Positions 1-8,351 of a stretch of DNA of 64,000 bases are shown here, one piece after another (the stretch's first letter is position 1; the number at the start of each line of letters is the position of its first letter). Source of the stretch: CAWGLW01 sp963823525 (GTDB lineage: Bacteria > Pseudomonadota > Gammaproteobacteria > Steroidobacterales > Steroidobacteraceae); the NCBI GenBank assembly GCA_963823525.1, contig CAWGLW010000006.1, positions 1-64,000 of the forward strand, in the 5' to 3' direction. Below the pieces are notes generated by a model, which was not told the origin of the DNA, did not search any database, and was given only the letters and a program-made list of their open reading frames with translations. The translations under genes were made by a program, and so were the position numbers.

Positions 1-653
1 CTGGCGGACAGGTTCGTCAACGCATTGAAGACGGCAACCTGGACGCGCGCACGTTGTCGCGTCGGCTGGCCCTCGGCATTCCTCATGTACCCGGCGTCTT
101 CCTCACAGGTATCCAGCATCCTCAGGGCCGACTTTGGAAAGCTGAAGGACCCCGCCGCATCAACTACCAGGCGAACGTCCACGCCACGAATCACGGCGTC
201 GCACAAGGCGCCCAGCACGGCGTGTCCGGCGAGGTCGTCATGGTAGATGTAATAGATAGCATCCACCGTATGGCGCGCCTGCTCGATCATCCAGATCTTC
301 AGCGCGAGCGAATCCTGGGAGCCGTCGTCCGTGGGAGGAATCACCTTCCCGACCGCGTTACTGACTGGGATATCGAACGTGCGTGCCAATTGGGCGGGTT
401 CGATTCCGACCTCTCCGAGTTCCCGGGAATCGTACCACTGGCGTCGTTTCGCCAGTTCCGTAATGAAGGGGTCGTCGACCGCTCCGGGCTCCGGGCAATC
501 GTTATCGGCCATGGTGTCTCCTTCGCAGGTCGGTGGGACGCTCCTTTCGCAGGCCTGGAGCACGAACGCCATCAATCCGGCCAGCACCAGGACGGCAATT
601 GCCGTCCTGGGACCGACGCCTATTTTTTTTGGTTGGTTATTGACTCTCGACAT
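1..653 (-). CDS. Phospholipase D-like lipoprotein, N-terminal part (runs off window start)
   Basis: The reading frame is open from ATG at 653 to base 1, so only the N-terminal 217 or so residues are visible. It begins with a basic stretch, a hydrophobic helix and a lipobox (LQAC, Cys about residue 35), which points to an envelope lipoprotein. After a 60-residue linker the sequence (KIWMIEQARHTVDAIYYIY, then GVDVRLVVDAAGSF) matches the start of cardiolipin synthase/phospholipase D folds. The catalytic HKD motifs would lie beyond the window edge. Its ATG is one base after the stop of the AI-2E gene (TGAAATG), with GGAGAA upstream, so the two are probably translationally coupled. The substrate is unknown. 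Confidence 0.75.
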   Translation of the reverse strand, partial: MSRVNNQPKKIGVGPRTAIAVLVLAGLMAFVLQACERSVPPTCEGDTMADNDCPEPGAVDDPFITELAKRRQWYDSRELGEVGIEPAQLARTFDIPVSNAVGKVIPPTDDGSQDSLALKIWMIEQARHTVDAIYYIYHDDLAGHAVLGALCDAVIRGVDVRLVVDAAGSFSFPKSALRMLDTCEEDAGYMRNAEGQPTRQRARVQVAVFNALTNLSA

Positions 654-654
654 T

Positions 655-1698
655 TCATTCTCCGTATTCTTTCGCTGCCATGCCCCAGACAGAGATGAAC
701 AAGGCAGCAATCATCGGGCCGATGACTACACCGACGAGCCCGAACAGGAGGAGCCCCCCGAGGGTAGAAACGAGCACCAGGTAGTCGGGCATACGCGTGT
801 CGCGGCCGACAAGAACCGGGCGCAGCACGTTGTCCGCCAAGCTGATGAAAACACCGCCGACAATGAGCAGGATGGTACCCTGGACATACTGCCCGACTGC
901 GAAAAAGTAAAGAGTGGCCGGCATCCACACCAGGGCTGGGCCAACGGCGGGCACGACGCTCAGGAGTACCATGAGCACACCCCAGAGCGCCGCCGAGGGA
1001 ATGCCAAGCGCCGCGAAGGCGATGCCGCCGATCGCTCCCTGGACGACGCCAATGATGGCTGTGCCCTTTATCGTCGCACGTGAAACCTCGGCAAAGCGCG
1101 TGAGCAACTCCTGCTTCTTGTCTTCGTCGAGCGGAACGACCAGGATCGCTGCGTCGAGAATGCGTAGGCCGTCACGAAACACGAAAAACAGGATGTAGAG
1201 CATCAGCGTGAACATGAGCGAGAACCGCACCATGTTCTGGCCAAAGCCCACCAGGATGTTGGCCAGAAACTGGCTCACCTGCAGGCCGAACGACGATGCC
1301 ATGGCACGCATTTTCTCGGCGTCAATGCCTATCGATTCTAGCCATGACACCACGACGGGGAGTTTCGCATTGAACCAGTCGAAAACGGCGCCGACATCGA
1401 TTTCGCCGCTGAGAATATTTGCGTACAACCCGGCGGCCTGGCTGGCGACGACCGAAACGATCCACGTAATGGGGATAATCGCGACAAGCAAAACGACGAC
1501 GAGCGTCACGCCAGATGCGACGGTCTCGCGTCCTCCCAACCGGCCCTTGATGGAGATGTAGGCCGGGAAGAAAACGATCCCGAGCACAGTCGCCCAGAAG
1601 ATCGGCTGAATGAATCCGCCAATCAGCCAGAAGAAAGCGAGCGTGACGATCAGCAGCAGAATGCTGAAGAATGCGCGCTGCGTGGCCTTGGCGGTCAC
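655..1698 (-). CDS. AI-2E family transporter (DUF20 permease)
   Basis: 347 residues, the usual length for the AI-2E transporter family. Hydrophobic segments run throughout, with two near the N-terminus (about 8-30 and 60-85). The conserved C-terminal block contains VVPAVGPALVW, then NVLRPVLVGRDTRMPDYLVL and a final helix pair. Members are polytopic inner-membrane proteins. Some export autoinducer-2 and others act as Na+/H+ or solute transporters, so the substrate is not predictable. The start is GTG at 1698. It lies between a broken PLD gene and an intact PLD-like lipoprotein gene, which suggests an original PLD-permease-PLD unit. Confidence 0.85.
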   Translation of the reverse strand: MTAKATQRAFFSILLLIVTLAFFWLIGGFIQPIFWATVLGIVFFPAYISIKGRLGGRETVASGVTLVVVLLVAIIPITWIVSVVASQAAGLYANILSGEIDVGAVFDWFNAKLPVVVSWLESIGIDAEKMRAMASSFGLQVSQFLANILVGFGQNMVRFSLMFTLMLYILFFVFRDGLRILDAAILVVPLDEDKKQELLTRFAEVSRATIKGTAIIGVVQGAIGGIAFAALGIPSAALWGVLMVLLSVVPAVGPALVWMPATLYFFAVGQYVQGTILLIVGGVFISLADNVLRPVLVGRDTRMPDYLVLVSTLGGLLLFGLVGVVIGPMIAALFISVWGMAAKEYGE

Positions 1699-1762
1699 GG
1701 CGTTTGCCCGTTACGGGGCGCAGCCAGGCGCTTGCCCGGGCGGACCGGGTAATCGGCGCCGC

Positions 1763-2640
1763 TCAGAACTGCCATTCCAGTTCCGTGGCCCGCAAGGCCT
1801 TGAATATTGTTCGCTGCCTGCGCAGCGTCCAGCCCTTTGTGCCTCCTGCGTCTTTCAAGTTCTTGCGCATCTGCAGCCACTCTGGTGAACCCCAGCGGTA
1901 GGACTGCGCCTTGAGGTCCTGTAATACGGCGTTCAAATCTTCCGCGAGTGGCTGCGCACGGAAAAGTAGCCCATTTCGCTGTTGTGCAATCGTGAGCGGT
2001 AGTCAAAGTTGCTGGTCCCGACAAAACCATAAGGCTCGGCTACCCAGAACTTGGCATGCAGCTTTCCATAGGTCACGGTTCCTCCGGGGAACAGGTCGGA
2101 ATCGTTAAGGCCAGTCTGGTAGATTCGTATTCGCGGATGGCTCACCTGGCGCTTCCACGCGTCACTGTTGGTCAGCTCGGCGCTCAGTTCATCCTCCGAT
2201 TGCAAATCCAGCCAGCGCTGCTGCAATTCCGGATCCAGGAGGAGTCGCGGCGCCAGGTCGAAATCGATAATGGACTGCGCCGGAAAGTTGTCGGACGTCA
2301 ACGCTGAGTTGGTCAGGATTTCAATGTCGGCTTCCGGATGCGCATCAATGTACGCCCGGATATCAGCGGCTTCGTCCATGATGACATTGCCGTCGGCATC
2401 CTCATAACGCGCCAAAAACAAGTAAGGCGAGCAGATGCGCGAATTCGCGGGCGCATCCGTATTGTCCAGCACTTCATTGAGTACGAACAGGATGGAATTG
2501 GGGCTGCGCTGAATGTTCTCCACCGCATTTCGAACGACTCGCTTTTCGACGACGTTCTTCATCTGCTGGGCCAGCAGTACGTCGGCCGGAACAAAGCCTT
2601 CGGTCATGAACGCCGGTAACTTTGCGAACCGTTCCTGCAT
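1763..2640 (-). pseudogene. Phospholipase D-like protein, C-terminal half, frameshifted
   Basis: The first frame (start 2640, stop 1933) gives the second half of a PLD protein: SPYLF, DIEILTNS, then KLHAKFWV followed by GTSNFDYRSRLHNSEMGY. That HKD-like block has Glu where the Asp of HxKxxxxD is expected. The frame breaks at a four-T run (AAAA on the plus strand, 1962-1965). Reading with one extra T continues as FRAQPLAEDL and then about 55 plausible residues to TGA at 1763. The N-terminal half is missing: an in-frame stop lies just upstream of the ATG, where IS debris begins. Truncation plus frameshift make this a pseudogene, unless the shift is an assembly error. Confidence 0.75.
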
Positions 2641-2654
2641 TGCCCCCTTCCCTT

Positions 2655-2972
2655 AGAGTAGGTCCACGGATAACTGGAATTTCGGCATGGTGGCGGTCCT
2701 GACCTGGAGGTCATCATGCGCAAGAGCCGATTCAGTGAGCACCAGATTGTCGGTGCGCTCAAGCAGGCGGAGGCAGGCGTTGCCGTCAAAGACATCTGCC
2801 GAGAAAGGGGTATCAGCCCGGCGACGTTTTACCAGTGGCGCGCAAAGTATGGCGGTTTGGAAGCGTCGGATCTGAAGCGGATGTACGCGGATCTGTCGCT
2901 CGACCACAAGATTCTCAAGGACATTGTTGAACGAAGGCTCTGACGGCCAGGGCTCGCCGCACTCTGGCCGAG
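2655..2972 (+). mobile_element. IS3-family (IS407-like) fragment
   Basis: A left-end fragment holding a short non-coding leader, an OrfA-like frame and the first bases after it. It abuts oppositely oriented IS3-family DNA at about 2972, so most of its transposase is gone. It also marks where the adjacent phospholipase D gene lost its 5' half. The outer boundary near 2655 is estimated from where the PLD similarity ends; no clear terminal inverted repeat was recognised. Confidence 0.6.
2716..2943 (+). pseudogene. IS3-family OrfA with internal deletion
   Basis: 75 residues starting MRKSRFSEHQIVGALKQAEA, a classic IS407-type OrfA helix-turn-helix, with GISPATFYQWRAKYGGLEAS as the recognition region. 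The part between KRM and YADLSLDHKILKDIVE lacks the roughly dozen residues of leucine zipper normally present (KELEAENA-type). The element therefore carries an in-frame deletion as well as having lost OrfB. GGAGG lies just upstream of the ATG. It is unlikely to support transposition. Confidence 0.75.
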
Positions 2973-3224
2973 TACGCGATGGCGCCCACATGGTTCGCCG
3001 GCTTCGCGCAGATCAAGGAACACTCGAGGCGAGCCGTACACGCCGCCACTCGCCGCATACGATGCGCGGATCAGCCCAAGCAAGCGTCGATCCTCGATGG
3101 CTCGATCCGACAGGGGCTTGTGCAGCCACTCGTAGAAGCCACTGCGCGTGACCTGCAGCACGCGGCACATCGTTGCGATGCCGTGCACGTTCGCGTGCTC
3201 GTTGATGAAGCCGGACTTTACCCG
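2973..3224 (-). pseudogene. IS3-family OrfB, N-terminal fragment
   Basis: The frame reads VKSGFINEHANVHGIATMCR, then VLQVTRSGFYEWL and later VYGSPRVFLDLREAG. This is the HTH_21 region that precedes the DDE integrase core of IS3 transposases. The sequence stops matching after CGRHRV, near 2973, and the whole rve/DDE domain is missing. It overlaps the end of OrfA, as expected for the programmed -1 frameshift that makes OrfAB in this family. Confidence 0.75.
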
Positions 3225-3502
3225 GGCTCCCTGGCAAAGTACGCGGCGGCCTTTTTTAAAATGTCGCGCTCCTCTTCCGTGCGCCGCAGCTGGGCGCGAA
3301 GCCGTAGGATCTCGCTCTTGGCCTCGACCAGCTCGGTCGCCTGCTGGTCGCTCTTGTTCGGCTTCACCGCCTTGATCCACTTGTACAGGCTGTGCGCCGA
3401 CACGCCGAGGCGTTGCGCCACTTCGGTCACGGGATAGCCACGCTCGAGGACCTGTCGAACGGCCTCGTCCTTGAACTCCGGCGCAAATCGTTGACTGCTC
3501 AT
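3218..3502 (-). CDS. IS3-family transposase OrfA
   Basis: 94 residues, full length for OrfA. An N-terminal helix-turn-helix (AVRQVLERGYPVTEVAQRLG, then SAHSLYKWIKAVKP) is followed by a leucine zipper (EAKSEILRLRAQLRRTEEER) and DILKKAAAYFA at the frameshift site. The protein binds the IS ends and regulates transposition. It looks intact, but its partner OrfB is truncated, so it is probably only a relic. Confidence 0.85.
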   Translation of the reverse strand: MSSQRFAPEFKDEAVRQVLERGYPVTEVAQRLGVSAHSLYKWIKAVKPNKSDQQATELVEAKSEILRLRAQLRRTEEERDILKKAAAYFAREPG

Positions 3503-3522
3503 AACCCTTCCTCCCAGGCTGA

Positions 3523-3602
3523 AATACTAGCCCGGAGCTGTCATCCGTTTCGGGGGAAGTCCAATACTAGCCCGGAGCTGTCATCCGTTTCGGGGGAAGT
3601 CC
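3523..3602. repeat. Perfect tandem duplication of a 40-bp IS end
   Basis: Bases 3523-3562 and 3563-3602 are identical 40-mers (starting AATACTAGCCCGGAGCTG and ending GGGGGAAGTCC). The unit is the terminal repeat region upstream of OrfA of the minus-strand IS3 element. A duplicated end could arise from slippage or an aborted IS circle junction. Confidence 0.9.
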
Positions 3603-3611
3603 ACTGGGTGG

Positions 3612-3644
3612 GTGAACCGCCCCGGGAAGTCCGGGGCGGTTCAC
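3612..3644. repeat. Perfect 14-bp inverted repeat (hairpin)
   Basis: GTGAACCGCCCCGG (3612-3625), a five-base loop GAAGT, then CCGGGGCGGTTCAC (3631-3644). No T-run follows. The right arm and loop recur with two changes at 8359-8380 (CCGGGAA, A or G, then CCGGGGCGGTTCA), so this looks like a dispersed palindromic element rather than a simple terminator. Confidence 0.8.
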
Positions 3645-3733
3645 ACCGCGATGACTGCACCTGGTTTGCTGCGATCCGTCCCGAAGGGGACTCTGGTCCG
3701 CCACCAGAGAATCAACTACTGTCCTGTGCCACA

Positions 3734-4138
3734 ATGGTGAGCAAAGCAGCAATCGCCCCCTTGATCGCAGTGGTAGATGATGATGAAAGCCTGCGCCGGT
3801 CTGTAGCACGACTCCTGCAGGCATCCGGATTTCGCTCCAAGACGTACGACTCGGCGGAGTCCCTTCTCGCCGACCCGCATCGCTCACGGTTCGATTGCCT
3901 GATCGTGGACGTTCAGCTCAACGGCATGTCCGGCATCGGTCTGCGGGAACAGCTGTCATCGTCTGGCGTGAAGACACCCGTGATCCTGATGACGGCGCAC
4001 GAAGGAAGGGAGGAGCAGGATCCGGCGTACGGGTCGCCTGGCGCTGCCGTGCTTCGCAAGAGCGATCCGGGCGAGAAGCTGCTTGCAATGCTTCGCGAAA
4101 CGCTCAAGGGGTTTCGAAGCGAAGAATTGAATGCCTAG
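3734..4138 (+). CDS. Orphan receiver-domain response regulator
   Basis: 134 residues from the ATG at 3734, forming one CheY-like receiver domain and nothing else. The acidic pocket (VVDDDES, Asp15-17), phospho-acceptor Asp59 (LIVDVQLNGMSG), Thr87 (VILMTAH) and Lys109 (VLRKSD) are all present, so it should be phosphorylatable. The N-terminal half looks FixJ/NtrX-like. No output domain or histidine kinase gene is nearby. It may be a single-domain regulator, or the remains of a FixJ-type protein whose DNA-binding domain was lost: after GFRSEELNA it simply stops. It lies alone between IS debris and a porin gene. Confidence 0.8.
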   Translation: MVSKAAIAPLIAVVDDDESLRRSVARLLQASGFRSKTYDSAESLLADPHRSRFDCLIVDVQLNGMSGIGLREQLSSSGVKTPVILMTAHEGREEQDPAYGSPGAAVLRKSDPGEKLLAMLRETLKGFRSEELNA

Positions 4139-4334
4139 CGCCGCGGAGTCTAACGGCTATTCGAAGATTCCCTTCGAGGATGCCTGGCGACTGATCGTCA
4201 AGGTTGGAGTTACGGTCCACGGTACGGTTCCACGACAACCCGGCTGGAGTCGTTGCTTGCAGGCCTATAGCCGCGTTGCAAGCCGCGACCGAAGGTGTGG
4301 GAAACCTGGACGCCCGGGTGTCAGGAGATAGAGA

Positions 4335-5849
4335 ATGAAGATTCAACAAGCTGTTTTCGCACCCGTCTCACCGGCCGCAGCCCTCTTGCTGGTCGGGCTA
4401 TGGCCGTGTGCAATTTCCACGGCATGGGCGCAGGCGGACGCCGACGCGATGAGTCGCCAGATCGAGGTGGAACGCCAGCGCCTGAATGAGCATATGCGAT
4501 TGCTCGAAGAGCAGATGGTAGAGATCCGTAAACAGGCTGAACGGCTGGACGCGATGGAGCGCCAGTTCGCGACCGACAGCGCTGCGGAAGAATTCGGGTC
4601 GACCGTCGTTTCGGAAATACCGGCGTCGGGTTCGGAAGCCGCTGTGCCGTTCCCGGATGAGGAAGACGATATCGTACCGGAACGAATAGACACCGAGCCG
4701 AATCAGACGCGCGACGCGCACGTCGTGATGACCAGTGACGACCTGGCCGTGGACGATTTTCCCGGCTCCTGGCCGATGTTTGGCACGGACTACCGGATGA
4801 AGATCGGCGGCTATGTGAAGCTGGACGCGCTCTATGACGTCGACGGAACCGGTAACGAGTACCAGTTCCTGATCAGCCAGCTTCCAGTCGAGGGTACGTC
4901 CGCCGCGAATCGCGCCGGCTACTTCAACCTGTTCGCGCGTGAGACACGCTTCAATTTCGACATTCGAAATTCCCCGCCGGGTCAACCGGCCCAGCAATTC
5001 TACCTGGAGATGGATTTTTTCGACGAAAGCTCCTTCTCTCCGAGGCTGCGCCACGCCTATGTGATCTACGGCAATTTGCTGATCGGCCAGACCTGGACCA
5101 CGATTGCCGATCTCGACTCGCTGCCGTTTACGATTGATTTCGGAGGGGGAGACGCGCTGTTCGGCACGCGTACACCACAGATTCGGTGGCAGGACGACCT
5201 GAACCCGAACTGGACCTGGGCCGCCGGTCTCGAAATGCTCCAGAGCTCGGGTATCTACAACCCGCTTGACCTGCCGGGAGGAGCGAGCCCGCAGTTGCCC
5301 GTTCTGGCCGCACGCCTGACCCACCACCGCAGCGACGGCGAGCGTACGCTGGCCGCGCTCGCGCAGCAGTTGCGCTGGGACAGTGAGGGCAACGGACGCA
5401 ACCCCACGGCGACTGGCTGGGCTCTCGTTTTCTCCGGGCGCCAGAACTTCAGCGACCGCAATTTCTTCACCTGGAACCTGGCCTACGGCGATGGCACGCC
5501 CGAAAACATTATGGCCTTGACCGGCAGTGACGCGAATGCGGTGCTGACGGAGGATTACCGCCTCGTTACGAGGCAGGGGTACAGCGTCGCACTGGGATTC
5601 GGACACAACTGGTCGAGCACCCTGTCCTCCAACCTGGCATATGCCTGGACCGATCTCGAGGACCTCGGCCAGGATGAGCGCGCCGCTGATGCCATACGGA
5701 GCGGAGGCATCGGCCACGCCAACCTGATCTGGGCGCTGGACGAAAGGCTGTCGACCGGTATCGAGTACATGTGGGGCAATAGGCAGAACGTGGACGGCGC
5801 CACTGGCGATGCATCCCGCATGCAGGTCATGTTCAAATACACGTATTGA
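4335..5849 (+). CDS. DcaP-like trimeric outer-membrane porin
   Basis: 504 residues with a signal peptide ending about residue 33 (ISTAWAQA). A coiled coil follows at about 38-80 (QIEVERQRLNEHMRLLEEQM), then an acidic linker, then a 16-strand-like barrel beginning MKIGGYVKLDALYD at about 155. Periplasmic coiled-coil N-terminus plus barrel is the layout of the DcaP family, which forms trimeric channels for dicarboxylates, phthalates or other small anions. The last residue pair is TY, close to the aromatic C-terminus needed for BAM insertion. A good ribosome site (AGGAGATAGAG) precedes the ATG. No catabolic genes are adjacent to suggest the substrate. Confidence 0.8.
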   Translation: MKIQQAVFAPVSPAAALLLVGLWPCAISTAWAQADADAMSRQIEVERQRLNEHMRLLEEQMVEIRKQAERLDAMERQFATDSAAEEFGSTVVSEIPASGSEAAVPFPDEEDDIVPERIDTEPNQTRDAHVVMTSDDLAVDDFPGSWPMFGTDYRMKIGGYVKLDALYDVDGTGNEYQFLISQLPVEGTSAANRAGYFNLFARETRFNFDIRNSPPGQPAQQFYLEMDFFDESSFSPRLRHAYVIYGNLLIGQTWTTIADLDSLPFTIDFGGGDALFGTRTPQIRWQDDLNPNWTWAAGLEMLQSSGIYNPLDLPGGASPQLPVLAARLTHHRSDGERTLAALAQQLRWDSEGNGRNPTATGWALVFSGRQNFSDRNFFTWNLAYGDGTPENIMALTGSDANAVLTEDYRLVTRQGYSVALGFGHNWSSTLSSNLAYAWTDLEDLGQDERAADAIRSGGIGHANLIWALDERLSTGIEYMWGNRQNVDGATGDASRMQVMFKYTY

Positions 5850-5962
5850 GCTCCCTTGGGGGCAGAGGTCGATTGCAACTCAGCGTTGGTGTTAGCGTCT
5901 TTGTTTTTTGTAATCGAGCTGGAAATGACTTGACACCAAGAGACACACCGGCGACGGCCTCT

Positions 5963-6382
5963 TTGGCGGTAACAAAGGGCCTCGGCGGACTGATTCTCGT
6001 CGCCCTCGCGCTGCTCTGCGTTCCCTCGACAGTGACCGCACAACAATTCAACTCGGACAGTTACTGGGTCGCGCCACATGGCGTCGCGACATGGACGCTG
6101 ACGGCCGGCCAGGAGTATTCAATGGCCATCGCAACCGCGGCGCTGTTCGAAGACTGGGAGTTCAACCTGGGCGTGACGAGGTTTGCGGAGGACCGATCGG
6201 CAAACACGGACGAGCACTATTCCGGCACCCTCAATGCAAAATACCGGTTTACGGAGAACGAGGAAGGAACCGGTGGATTCGCTATCATGGCCGGGACCGG
6301 CGTAAACCCTTGCCACCTCTCGGAGGGAACGGTCACGGACACGTTTAAGTCCTGGTGGGCGACCGGCACCGTATCGAAATAG
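5963..6382 (+). CDS. Probable outer-membrane beta-barrel protein, C-terminally truncated
   Basis: The frame is open from 5846, but a TTG at 5963 gives the best start: a short basic N-terminus, a hydrophobic run (GLILVALALLCVPSTVTA) and a signal-peptidase site before QQFNSDSY. The mature part alternates polar and hydrophobic residues as in beta-strands (WTLTAGQEYSMAIATAALFE; SGTLNAKYRFTENEEG). It stops abruptly after ATGTVSK, about 115 residues into the mature protein and too short for a complete barrel. It looks like a truncated paralogue of an uncharacterised membrane protein. Start and function are uncertain. Confidence 0.45.
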   Translation: MAVTKGLGGLILVALALLCVPSTVTAQQFNSDSYWVAPHGVATWTLTAGQEYSMAIATAALFEDWEFNLGVTRFAEDRSANTDEHYSGTLNAKYRFTENEEGTGGFAIMAGTGVNPCHLSEGTVTDTFKSWWATGTVSK

Positions 6383-6658
6383 ATCCAGCACCTGCTCATG
6401 GAACGCGGCAAGCGCCGAGATATATAGATAAACTCGTTTATAATCCATGTGTTATTGGATATTCCTTATGTGACTTTCCACATCGCTGATCGCGTGAGAT
6501 TCGAGCCGTTCGCGACCTGGCGCCATTCGCGCCGAGGGCTGAGGCGGAATCCGGAGACCGGTTGGTGGCGAATCACACAGTGCTGTGCCAATTGCCTGTT
6601 TCTTTAACATTGCGGCCGGACAGCACCGGGCGCAGGAAGCCTCCGCTCCAATGCAAAA
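6383..6658. other. AT-rich intergenic stretch
   Basis: No gene is seen. Around 6418-6475 the base composition drops sharply into AT (TATATAGATAAACTCG, then TATAAT at 6439-6444), unlike its surroundings. A promoter for the downstream hydrolase gene is possible, but no matching -35 box was found. Confidence 0.35.
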
Positions 6659-7648
6659 ATGGATTCTTTGACTCAAGCTGTTCTCGGCGCTGGCGTCGCC
6701 GGCGCCGTCGCCCCCGCCGGGCAACGCCGAAAGGCGCTGCTTGCCGGTGCCGCATTGGGCACGCTACCGGACCTCGATGTGCTGATCGATTACGGCGGCG
6801 CCGTCGAGAACTTCACTTACCATCGCGGCTTCAGCCACTCGTTGCTCGTGCTGGTACCCGTCTCCTGGCTGCTGTGGCTGGGGCTCTTGAGGTTGTGGGC
6901 GCCGGCGCGGGATGCACCATTGCGCTGGCTTGCCGCGATCAGTCTTGCCCTGATCACCCACCCGCTGCTCGATGCACACACTGCCTACGGCACACAGCTA
7001 TGGTGGCCCCTGAAGGTCCCACCGGCGATGTGGTCGACGGTGTTCATCATCGACCCGCTCTTTACGCTGCCACTTCTCATCGCGACCATCGTCGCTGCTC
7101 TTTATCCGGCGCGAACCTGGAGCACCTCGCTGCTCAGCGGGGCTGTCGCGCTGAGCGGCGTGTATCTCGCCTGGGGCTGGCTGGCGCAGGCCACCGTGCA
7201 TCGGCACGCACAGGATGTTCTCGCCACAATGAACCTGCAGAACGCGCCGGTATTCATTACGCCGACACCGTTTAACACTGTGCTCTGGCGCATCGTCGTG
7301 CAGACGGAAGACGGTTACCTGGAAGGCTTCGACTCACTGTTGCTCGATGAGCCGACGATCGACTTCCGTGCGTACCGGTCCGACCGTGACGCACTGGACG
7401 CGGCGAGCGACGTCTGGGCCGTGGCGCGCCTCCGATGGTTCTCGAGCGACTTCCTCAAAGCCCAAGTCACCAACGGCAGGCTGCTGCTCAGCGATCTGCG
7501 TATGGGTCAAGAACCGTTTTACGTTTTCACACACGTTGTCGCAGAGCGCGGAAATCCTCATTGGCGAGAAACGCCAACCGAGCTGATGCCGGTCCATTAT
7601 GACCGGGACCTGCTGATTGAAAGCTTGCAGCGCATCTGGACGCACTGA
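6659..7648 (+). CDS. Membrane-bound metal-dependent hydrolase (DUF457/YdjM-like)
   Basis: 329 residues starting MDSLTQAVLGAGVAGAV, the signature opening of the inner-membrane metal-dependent hydrolase family (YdjM/DUF457). Conserved polar residues sit between helices: LPDLDVLIDY (about 36-45), HRGFSHSLL (about 54-62), THPLLDAHTAYGTQ (about 99-112) and IIDPLFTLPLL. Together these Asp and His residues likely bind metal at the membrane face. Five or so hydrophobic segments fill the first 180 residues, and the C-terminal 150 residues are soluble. The natural substrate of the family is not established. It stands alone. Confidence 0.8.
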   Translation: MDSLTQAVLGAGVAGAVAPAGQRRKALLAGAALGTLPDLDVLIDYGGAVENFTYHRGFSHSLLVLVPVSWLLWLGLLRLWAPARDAPLRWLAAISLALITHPLLDAHTAYGTQLWWPLKVPPAMWSTVFIIDPLFTLPLLIATIVAALYPARTWSTSLLSGAVALSGVYLAWGWLAQATVHRHAQDVLATMNLQNAPVFITPTPFNTVLWRIVVQTEDGYLEGFDSLLLDEPTIDFRAYRSDRDALDAASDVWAVARLRWFSSDFLKAQVTNGRLLLSDLRMGQEPFYVFTHVVAERGNPHWRETPTELMPVHYDRDLLIESLQRIWTH

Positions 7649-7801
7649 AGCCTGCGCGCCACACCGCTGCAGTGTTCTCGTCTCACCGGACCTGGAGCCT
7701 TACCCTGGGCTGCGATCATCTGAATCGAGTGCCTGACCTCGACCGGCAGCGATTCGTTCATCCTCTCGCCACTGTCTCACGACATCCACCAAACTCGCGG
7801 C

Positions 7802-7948
7802 ATGGATAACCAACGTAAACCGACGAAGGCCAAGCCGGACTTCCTGCTACGTCCAGCGGCTGAGCGTGAACCTTTCGAGGCCGCGGCGGATCGATTATCT
7901 GCTTATCGCTATTCTGTACCGCCCACCTCCGGAGAATGGAATGATTAA
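7802..7948 (+). CDS. Possible small protein (48 aa)
   Basis: Starts MDNQRKPTKAKPDFLLRPAA and ends TSGEWND. Its TAA at 7946-7948 overlaps the start of the EthD-like gene, an arrangement that could couple translation. Composition is basic then acidic with no cysteine or membrane segment. There is no clear ribosome site and no homologue I recognise, so it may be chance or a gene remnant. Confidence 0.25.
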   Translation: MDNQRKPTKAKPDFLLRPAAEREPFEAAADRLSAYRYSVPPTSGEWND

Positions 7949-8285
7949 ATTTACAATTCTTTTGAAACGAAATCCGCAGATGACTCAAGAGGCTTTTGCC
8001 ACTTACCACAAGTCCAATCACGCACAGTTGTTTATGTCGATACCGGTCGTCAAGAAGACGGTCAGGCGGTACGTACAGCAGCACGCCCTGGAGGTTGAGT
8101 TGCCGGGGCTTCCCCCGGCCAAGTACGACGGCATAACAGAACTGTGGTTTGATAGCGTGCAAGACCTTGGCGAATGCTTTTCAGATCCCGAGTACCTGGC
8201 GACAGTCCGTCCCGACGAAGCAAAATTTCTGGATCTTGACGCCTGCGATTTTGTTGTTTCGACGGAAAATCCCGTTAAGGCTTGA
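7941..8285 (+). CDS. EthD-domain protein
   Basis: 114 residues from ATG 7941, preceded by GGAG. MIKFTILLKRNPQMTQEAFATYHKSNH is the first strand-helix unit of the EthD/dimeric alpha-beta barrel fold, with the typical His-bearing second helix, and PAKYDGITELWFDSVQDL matches the second unit. EthD-like proteins include ring-cleavage helpers and small dehydratases or oxygenases acting on hydrophobic substrates. The frame is open upstream to 7866, but that part overlaps another frame and lacks a ribosome site. No pathway genes adjoin. Confidence 0.7.
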   Translation: MIKFTILLKRNPQMTQEAFATYHKSNHAQLFMSIPVVKKTVRRYVQQHALEVELPGLPPAKYDGITELWFDSVQDLGECFSDPEYLATVRPDEAKFLDLDACDFVVSTENPVKA

Positions 8286-8351
8286 TGCTTTGTCGTGTAG
8301 CCAAGGATCGGCTCAGTGCTTGCACACTCGGGGCTAAGAATAGGAAGGAAT

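Larger units (their letters stand above)
2973..3603 (-). mobile_element. IS3-family element, 3'-truncated
   Basis: Read on the minus strand, the element starts with a terminal repeat (TGGACTTCCCCCGAAACGG, from base 3603), then OrfA (3502-3218) and the first 80 or so residues of OrfB, and breaks off at about 2973 against another IS fragment. The terminal repeat resembles the IS3 end at 17,184-17,213. The element has lost its 3' end and cannot transpose by itself. Confidence 0.7.

Noticed and set aside
4398..5717. Long open frame antisense to the porin gene
   Set aside because: Low-complexity, no domain; the plus-strand porin has signal peptide, coiled coil and barrel.
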